Origin: CAZJDM01 sp964544765
GTDB lineage: Bacteria > Bdellovibrionota_B > Oligoflexia > CAYFLR01
Reading direction: 5' to 3'
Assembly (NCBI GenBank): GCA_964544765.1
Contig: CAZJDM010000149.1
Coordinates: 1 to 10,494 of the forward strand
Length of the DNA stretch: 10,494 nucleotides
Made by a program: the position numbers and the translations under genes. This document shows, piece after piece, positions 7,301 through 10,494 of the stretch. Position 1 is the first letter of the stretch, and each line of letters begins with the position of its first letter. The notes below the pieces were generated by a model. The model saw only the letters and a list, made by a program, of their open reading frames with translations, was not told the origin of the DNA and did no database searches.

Positions 7301-7827
7301 CTTACAATCAAAACGAAGAAAATTTCAAAAAAGTAGCAGTAATCATGGGCAGTGATTCTGACTTCGAAGTAATGAAAGAAGCTATCAAAGTATTAAAACA
7401 ATTTGAGGTTCCTGTAGAATCACATGTATACTCAGCTCATCGGACTCCAGAAAAAGTGGCTGCTTTTACTTCCAAGGCTAAAGAGAATGGTTTTGGGGTA
7501 ATTGTTGTAGGGGCTGGTGCTGCCGCTCATTTAGCAGGGGTAATTGCTGCTCATACTACACTCCCAATTATAGGAGTTCCTTTAAATGCCACATCTTTGG
7601 CAGGTGTAGATGCTTTATATGCTACGGTTCAAATGCCGGCAGGTATACCAGTTGCAACTGTAGCCATTGGTAAAGCAGGTGCCATTAATGCCGCGTTATT
7701 AAGTATCTCCATTTTATCGCTATCTAATCCTGAATTGATGGAAGCTTTAGAAGCTTATCGGAAAAATATGAAACAAAAGGTAGATAGCAAGGATCAGAAG
7801 CTCCAACAGATGATAGATTCCCTTTAA
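7297..7827 (+). CDS. purE: N5-carboxyaminoimidazole ribonucleotide mutase
   Basis: Catalyses step 6 of purine synthesis, rearranging N5-CAIR to CAIR (class I), or carboxylating AIR directly in class II enzymes. Seen in the sequence: MGSDSD (17-22), SAHRTP with H48 (the general acid, E. coli H45), GAGAAAHLAG (72-81) and VQMPAGIPVATVAIGKAGA. The length of 176 aa is normal for a single-domain PurE with a slightly long charged tail. The motifs favour class I, which needs PurK to supply N5-CAIR; purK is not in this window, so it must be elsewhere or the class call is wrong. The start overlaps the purD stop (ATGA) and the stop overlaps the next start (TAATG), indicating translational coupling on both sides. 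Confidence 0.95.
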   Translation: MTYNQNEENFKKVAVIMGSDSDFEVMKEAIKVLKQFEVPVESHVYSAHRTPEKVAAFTSKAKENGFGVIVVGAGAAAHLAGVIAAHTTLPIIGVPLNATSLAGVDALYATVQMPAGIPVATVAIGKAGAINAALLSISILSLSNPELMEALEAYRKNMKQKVDSKDQKLQQMIDSL

Positions 7828-8429
7828 TGCAAACAAAAGTTTGGCGTCCAGAAAACGATGATAGCTGGCTTAAAGAGGCAGTTTCAGTTTTAAAAAGCGG
7901 AGGAATAATTGCTTTTCCAACCGAAAGTAGTTATGGCTTGGCTGTGGATATTTACAACTCTAGAGCTATGAGTCAGCTTTTTGCGGTAAAGGGGCGTGAT
8001 TTTAACAAATCAGTGCCGGTTTTAGTAACCAATTCTGGACAGGTATCTAATCTCACTGAAGCTAAGAGTGAATCAGCGAATCAATTGATGAAAACCTACT
8101 GGCCCGGGCCATTGACTATTGTTTTTAAGGGAAAAGATCAACCTACAATAGCTATTAGACATTCTTCCCATAAAATTGCCAATATGTTGATTGATGCTTT
8201 CGAAGGACCAATTTCTGCTACCAGTGCCAATCTTGCTGGTCAACCCAATGCTTATTCAGTTACTGATGTTTTAGAGTATTTTAAAGATAAGATTGATGGT
8301 ATTATTGATGTAGGATCTTTACCATTGCAACCGGTCTCGACCTTAATTGATACAACTGTTCAACCTCCCCAGATTTTGCGTGAAGCGGCTATTCCAGCTA
8401 ACGAAATTATGCACCGGCTGGGTATTTAA
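7827..8429 (+). CDS. tsaC: Threonylcarbamoyl-AMP synthase, Sua5/YrdC/YwlC family
   Basis: Makes threonylcarbamoyl-adenylate from threonine, bicarbonate and ATP, the first step of t6A37 formation on ANN-decoding tRNAs; TsaB/TsaD/TsaE would complete it but are not here. The single YrdC-like domain fills the 200-aa protein. Visible signatures are GGIIAFPTESSYGLAVD, K55-G56-R57 followed by NKSVPVLV, YWPGPLTIVF, IAIRHSSH and ISATSAN (129-135), the nucleotide and substrate-binding pocket. It lacks the extra C-terminal Sua5 domain, so it is TsaC-type by length. It starts on the last base of the purE stop and has no clear Shine-Dalgarno, so translation probably depends on termination-reinitiation from purE. 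Placement in a purine operon looks like convenience rather than pathway logic. Confidence 0.93.
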   Translation: MQTKVWRPENDDSWLKEAVSVLKSGGIIAFPTESSYGLAVDIYNSRAMSQLFAVKGRDFNKSVPVLVTNSGQVSNLTEAKSESANQLMKTYWPGPLTIVFKGKDQPTIAIRHSSHKIANMLIDAFEGPISATSANLAGQPNAYSVTDVLEYFKDKIDGIIDVGSLPLQPVSTLIDTTVQPPQILREAAIPANEIMHRLGI

Positions 8430-9385
8430 TGAAAAAGATTCATTTAACAGTTCCTATAGAATGGCACAATAGGCGTTTAGATCAGTTTTTGACAGAGGTC
8501 GCGGAAATTAATACCCGATCTTATGCTCAAAAGCTTTTAAATCAAAAACATATATTTATTGGAACAACATCCTTTATTCCTATAACTAAATCGAGTTATA
8601 AAATTAAATCTGAAGATAAAATTTTAATTCAAATTCCTGACCCTATTCCTTTGGAATTAACTCCGGTTAAAATGGAACTTGAGGTGGTATATGAGGATGA
8701 TGATTTAATTGTGATCAATAAACCTCAAGGTTTAAGTGTTCATCCAGGAGCTGGTAATAATTCTTTTACTTTGGTGCATGGATTACTGTCTCATTGTAAA
8801 AATCTTTCAGGGATTGGGGGAGTGGCTCGACCCGGCATTGTACATAGGATCGATAAAGATACATCCGGTCTTTTGGTAGTAGCTAAGAATGATTTAGCTC
8901 ATCAGAATTTAGCTCAACAATTTAAGGAACATACAGTTAACAGAACTTATATTGCACTGGTATTGGGAGTTTTGGATCCTCCTAAAGGAACAATAAAAGG
9001 TTATATTACAAGACATGACAGAGATCGAAAAAAGTTTCAAACTACTCAAGAGCATGGTAAATGGGCCATTACTCATTATAACACCATAGAAGCTTTTCAA
9101 AATCGAAATTGCAGTTTAGTTGAATTAAATCTTGAAACTGGTCGTACTCATCAAATTCGTGTTCATTTAACTGACAAGGGAAATCCTTTAATCGGTGATA
9201 AGAAATATGGTAGCTTTCGTCATTTAAAAGATAAAAATGAATTATTATATCAGATACACAAAAAATTACCTGGACAATTTTTGGTAGCCAAGACTTTAGG
9301 GTTTGTTCACCCTCAATCTAATAAACAGATGCTATTTAACCTTGATTTGCCATCAGAATGGCAGGCAATGGTTGATGAAATGTAA
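8429..9385 (+). CDS. rluD: 23S rRNA pseudouridine synthase, RluA family (RluD-like)
   Basis: Isomerises specific uridines to pseudouridine in 23S rRNA; RluD targets the helix 69 loop. An S4-like RNA-binding domain (about 1-80, with RLDQFL and RSYAQKLL) is followed by the catalytic domain: INKPQGLSVHPGAG, GIVHRIDKDTSGLLVVAKND with catalytic Asp142, and ETGRTHQIRVHL. At 318 aa it has the normal RluD length. RluC-type specificity cannot be excluded from motifs alone. The ATG shares one base with the tsaC stop (TAATG) and lacks a good ribosome-binding site, again suggesting coupling. It is the last gene of the run; its stop lies 23 bp from the stop of the convergent efp, with no visible terminator between them. 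Confidence 0.94.
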   Translation: MKKIHLTVPIEWHNRRLDQFLTEVAEINTRSYAQKLLNQKHIFIGTTSFIPITKSSYKIKSEDKILIQIPDPIPLELTPVKMELEVVYEDDDLIVINKPQGLSVHPGAGNNSFTLVHGLLSHCKNLSGIGGVARPGIVHRIDKDTSGLLVVAKNDLAHQNLAQQFKEHTVNRTYIALVLGVLDPPKGTIKGYITRHDRDRKKFQTTQEHGKWAITHYNTIEAFQNRNCSLVELNLETGRTHQIRVHLTDKGNPLIGDKKYGSFRHLKDKNELLYQIHKKLPGQFLVAKTLGFVHPQSNKQMLFNLDLPSEWQAMVDEM

Positions 9386-9408
9386 CTATCTGCATTATTA
9401 ATATTACT

Positions 9409-9972
9409 CTAGGCTTTTTCTACGAAGGTATCGCTATCGGTATCAACGATTATATTATCTCCGGGCTTTACAAATAAAGGTACTTGGACATTAATACCGT
9501 TGTCTAAATGGGCTTTAGTGGTTATTTTGCCAGCAGTATTGCCTTTAACAGCTGGCTCTACGGAGTCGACTTTGACAGTGACTCGGTTGGGGATTTCAAC
9601 ATTTACAACTCTACCATTAAAATACAACGCTCTAAGTTCCATTCCATCTGATAGGTATTTTGATTTATCGCCAATGGTTCCAGCCTCGATATTAAATTGA
9701 TCATAAGATTTCTGATCCATAAAAACAAAGTCTGATCCTTCTTGATAAAGATATTGTACAGGTGCAAAATGAATATCAGGTTGGTCAAATTTCATCCCGG
9801 CTTTAATGCTCTCATTAATTAGTTTGCCGGTTAAGAGATTTTTGGCTTTTATTTTGACTAAAGTAGCTGCTCCTCTTGCTGAAGGGGACTGAGTAGCTAC
9901 CTCCATAATTTCATAAGGCTCATTCTCAAAAAGAAACCTGACTCCTTTTCCAAAATCAGCGGTAGATATCAT
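9409..9972 (-). CDS. efp: Elongation factor P with EfpL/YeiP-type loop
   Basis: Translation factor that binds between the P and E sites and rescues ribosomes stalled at consecutive prolines. The 187-aa product has the three-beta-barrel EF-P layout: a KOW-like N-domain (DFGKGVRFLFENEPYEI), middle OB domain and C-terminal OB domain (VPLFVKPGDNIIVDT). The domain I tip reads SPSARGAAT (29-37), with Arg33 at the tip and two more residues than E. coli EF-P, where PGK34G is found. This loop resembles E. coli YeiP (EfpL). The rest fits either type, so efp is used as the general symbol. The ATG at 9972 is preceded by AAGGAG; an in-frame TTG at 9990 lies in front of that site and is not a credible start. 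The gene begins inside the last of three tandem 37-bp copies of its own initiation region. Confidence 0.94.
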   Translation of the reverse strand: MISTADFGKGVRFLFENEPYEIMEVATQSPSARGAATLVKIKAKNLLTGKLINESIKAGMKFDQPDIHFAPVQYLYQEGSDFVFMDQKSYDQFNIEAGTIGDKSKYLSDGMELRALYFNGRVVNVEIPNRVTVKVDSVEPAVKGNTAGKITTKAHLDNGINVQVPLFVKPGDNIIVDTDSDTFVEKA

Positions 9973-10009
9973 ATAATTCTCCTTTTTCAAAATCAGCGGT
10001 AGATATCAT
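9956..10009 (-). CDS. Upstream mini-ORF 2 of efp (17 codons)
   Basis: ATG at 10007-10009 with AAGGAG upstream encodes MISTADFEKGELYDIYR, stopping at TGA (9956-9958), 17 nt inside the efp coding region in another frame. The seven-residue start is identical to EF-P, then the frame diverges. Initiation here would compete with, or feed by reinitiation into, the efp start at 9972. Confidence 0.4.
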   Translation of the reverse strand: MISTADFEKGELYDIYR

Positions 10010-10046
10010 ATAACTCTCCTTTTTCAAAATCAGTGGTAGATATCAT
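9993..10046 (-). CDS. Upstream mini-ORF 1 of efp (17 codons)
   Basis: ATG at 10044-10046 with AAGGAG upstream encodes MISTTDFEKGELYDIYR and stops at TGA (9993-9995) inside the next repeat unit, 17 nt beyond the following ATG. The start signals equal those of efp, so ribosomes should be able to initiate. It exists because the efp start region is repeated out of frame. Whether it is translated or regulatory is unknown. Confidence 0.4.
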   Translation of the reverse strand: MISTTDFEKGELYDIYR

Positions 10047-10061
10047 ATAATTCTCCTTGTC

Positions 10062-10260
10062 AAGTATTCGTTAATATTCTTTTCTTTTCTAATGTTTACT
10101 GTAAATTACTCCCTTATGTTCTTAACATTGGAATTTCTGACAAAAATTCACTTTTGTCAATGGGTAATTCAATGGTGTTGCACATGATTTTTTAAAAAAA
10201 TCCAAATGTCATAACTAGAACATTTTATATTTGAATTATGAACATCAATTAGTTATAAAT
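10062..10260 (-). promoter_or_regulatory. efp upstream region with perfect dyad
   Basis: These 199 bp hold no gene I can support. TGACAAAA (10138-10145) and TTTTGTCA (10152-10159) form a perfect 8-bp inverted repeat with a 6-bp centre, operator-like in size. Its distal arm includes TTGACA on the minus strand (10160-10155), an ideal -35, but no -10 lies at the right distance. Other AT-rich palindromes (10186-10202; ATAACTA 10211-10217 with TAGTTAT 10250-10256) may be chance. An efp promoter is expected here but is not pinned down. Confidence 0.35.
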
Positions 10261-10311
10261 CATAGGGCGGACTTTGTCCGCAGCCTTCAGTTATCAGTCT
10301 TCCGTTCTCAG
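10261..10311. repeat. 51-bp dispersed repeat, copy B
   Basis: Same orientation and 49 of 51 identical with 1146-1196. The GCGGAC hairpin is kept (10267-10281) with only a loop change. Its right half, read on the minus strand, is the last codons, TGA stop (10294-10296) and 3' flank of a four-helix-bundle gene remnant. Confidence 0.85.
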
Positions 10312-10440
10312 CTTTCTCGAAAAACTAAAGGTCATCTTCTTTATCTCATCTAGTTTTTCATTGATATATGCAAGTTCTTGTTGGCCAATTATTTCAATGT
10401 CAAAGGCTATTAGCAATATACATTCTACTTCACAAGCCGA
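10294..10440 (-). pseudogene. C-terminal remnant of a four-helix-bundle protein (23S rRNA intervening-sequence protein family)
   Basis: About 48 codons read open to the TGA at 10294-10296. The peptide begins SACEVECILLIAFDIEI, matching the third and fourth helices of the four helix bundle / 23S rRNA IVP family (S-x-x-E-V-E-x-x-L-L-I-A), and ends with an amphipathic helix (ELAYINEKLDEIKKM) and a basic tail. The two N-terminal helices and their SIPSNIAEG signature are missing: the frame upstream (10441-10494) codes for nothing family-like, so the gene seems cut near 10441. The window ends at 10494, so an intact 5' part displaced by an insertion cannot be excluded. The family is widespread in environmental bacteria, sometimes inside 23S rRNA genes, and its function is unsettled. 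Confidence 0.65.
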
Positions 10441-10494
10441 AGGTAAGTTAGGCCTAGACCCCACCTTGACATGAAAAATAAAAAAAATTTGATT

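Larger units (their letters stand above)
9951..10061 (-). repeat. Three tandem 37-bp copies of the efp initiation region
   Basis: Units lie at 9951-9987, 9988-10024 and 10025-10061. Read on the minus strand, each holds AAGGAG, a 5-6 nt spacer, ATG and the first six or so codons of efp (MIST[A/T]DF). Units differ at isolated positions (one change in the spacer of unit 2, one codon change and an altered upstream end in unit 3). The 37-bp period puts the three ATGs in three different frames; only the one at 9972 opens EF-P. Confidence 0.93.

Noticed and set aside
9386..9408. Bidirectional terminator between convergent rluD and efp
   Set aside because: The 23-bp gap is AT-rich with no GC stem; only a weak AT palindrome is present.
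9973..9990. TTG start for efp giving six extra residues
   Set aside because: The TTG lies upstream of the AAGGAG that serves the ATG at 9972, so the extra codons would be the ribosome-binding site itself; EF-P length and the DFxxG start fit the ATG.
9951..10061. CRISPR-like array of 37-bp repeats
   Set aside because: The units are directly adjacent with no spacers and each contains the efp start signals, so this is a tandem duplication.
1146..10311. The two direct 51-bp repeats as ends of a 9-kb composite mobile element
   Set aside because: The enclosed genes are core housekeeping genes with uniform composition, no integrase or transposase is present, and the copies look like decayed gene tails.
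10274..10474. Plus-strand open frame of 66 codons
   Set aside because: It is antisense to the four-helix-bundle remnant, whose minus-strand peptide has family-like residues; the plus-strand frame has no ribosome-binding site and no recognisable features.

Overview
AT-rich bacterial chromosome (roughly two thirds A+T by eye) with tightly packed housekeeping genes. The proteins are ordinary bacterial families, but the sequence does not fix a phylum. Class-I-like PurE, a MgtE with CBS domains, an EfpL/YeiP-like EF-P loop and a decayed four-helix-bundle (23S rRNA intervening-sequence protein) gene point to a free-living or environmental Gram-negative-type or candidate-phylum lineage. That placement is inference.

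Layout. 1-152: leader with a promoter candidate. 153-1130: cyclic-nucleotide-binding regulator-like protein with no recognised C-terminal domain. 1131-1282: intergenic region holding copy A of a 51-bp dispersed repeat and tandem -10-like boxes. 1283-2803: gltX. 2851-4206: mgtE. 4324-9385: compact same-strand run purH-purD-purE-tsaC-rluD, with gaps of +28, -4, -1 and -1 nt that suggest one translationally coupled operon. 9409-9972 (minus): an efp gene convergent with rluD. 9951-10061: three tandem 37-bp copies of the efp ribosome-binding site and start region. 10062-10260: untranslated upstream region with a perfect dyad. 10261-10494: repeat copy B fused to the 3' remnant of a four-helix-bundle gene.

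Functional themes. PurD, PurE and PurH catalyse steps 2, 6 and 9-10 of de novo IMP synthesis. GltX, TsaC, RluD and EF-P all serve translation: tRNA charging, tRNA t6A37 formation, 23S pseudouridine and rescue of stalls at proline runs. MgtE imports Mg2+. No novel multi-gene defence or mobile system is visible.

The unusual content is small-scale. The efp initiation region is triplicated, which places three SD-ATG units in three reading frames. EF-P carries the SPSARGAAT loop with Arg33. The purD start is duplicated with only synonymous differences in the core codons. Low-complexity inserts expand GltX and PurH. The first gene looks leaderless. A repeat family appears to derive from the tails of decayed four-helix-bundle genes. 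Together they suggest a genome prone to short tandem duplication.
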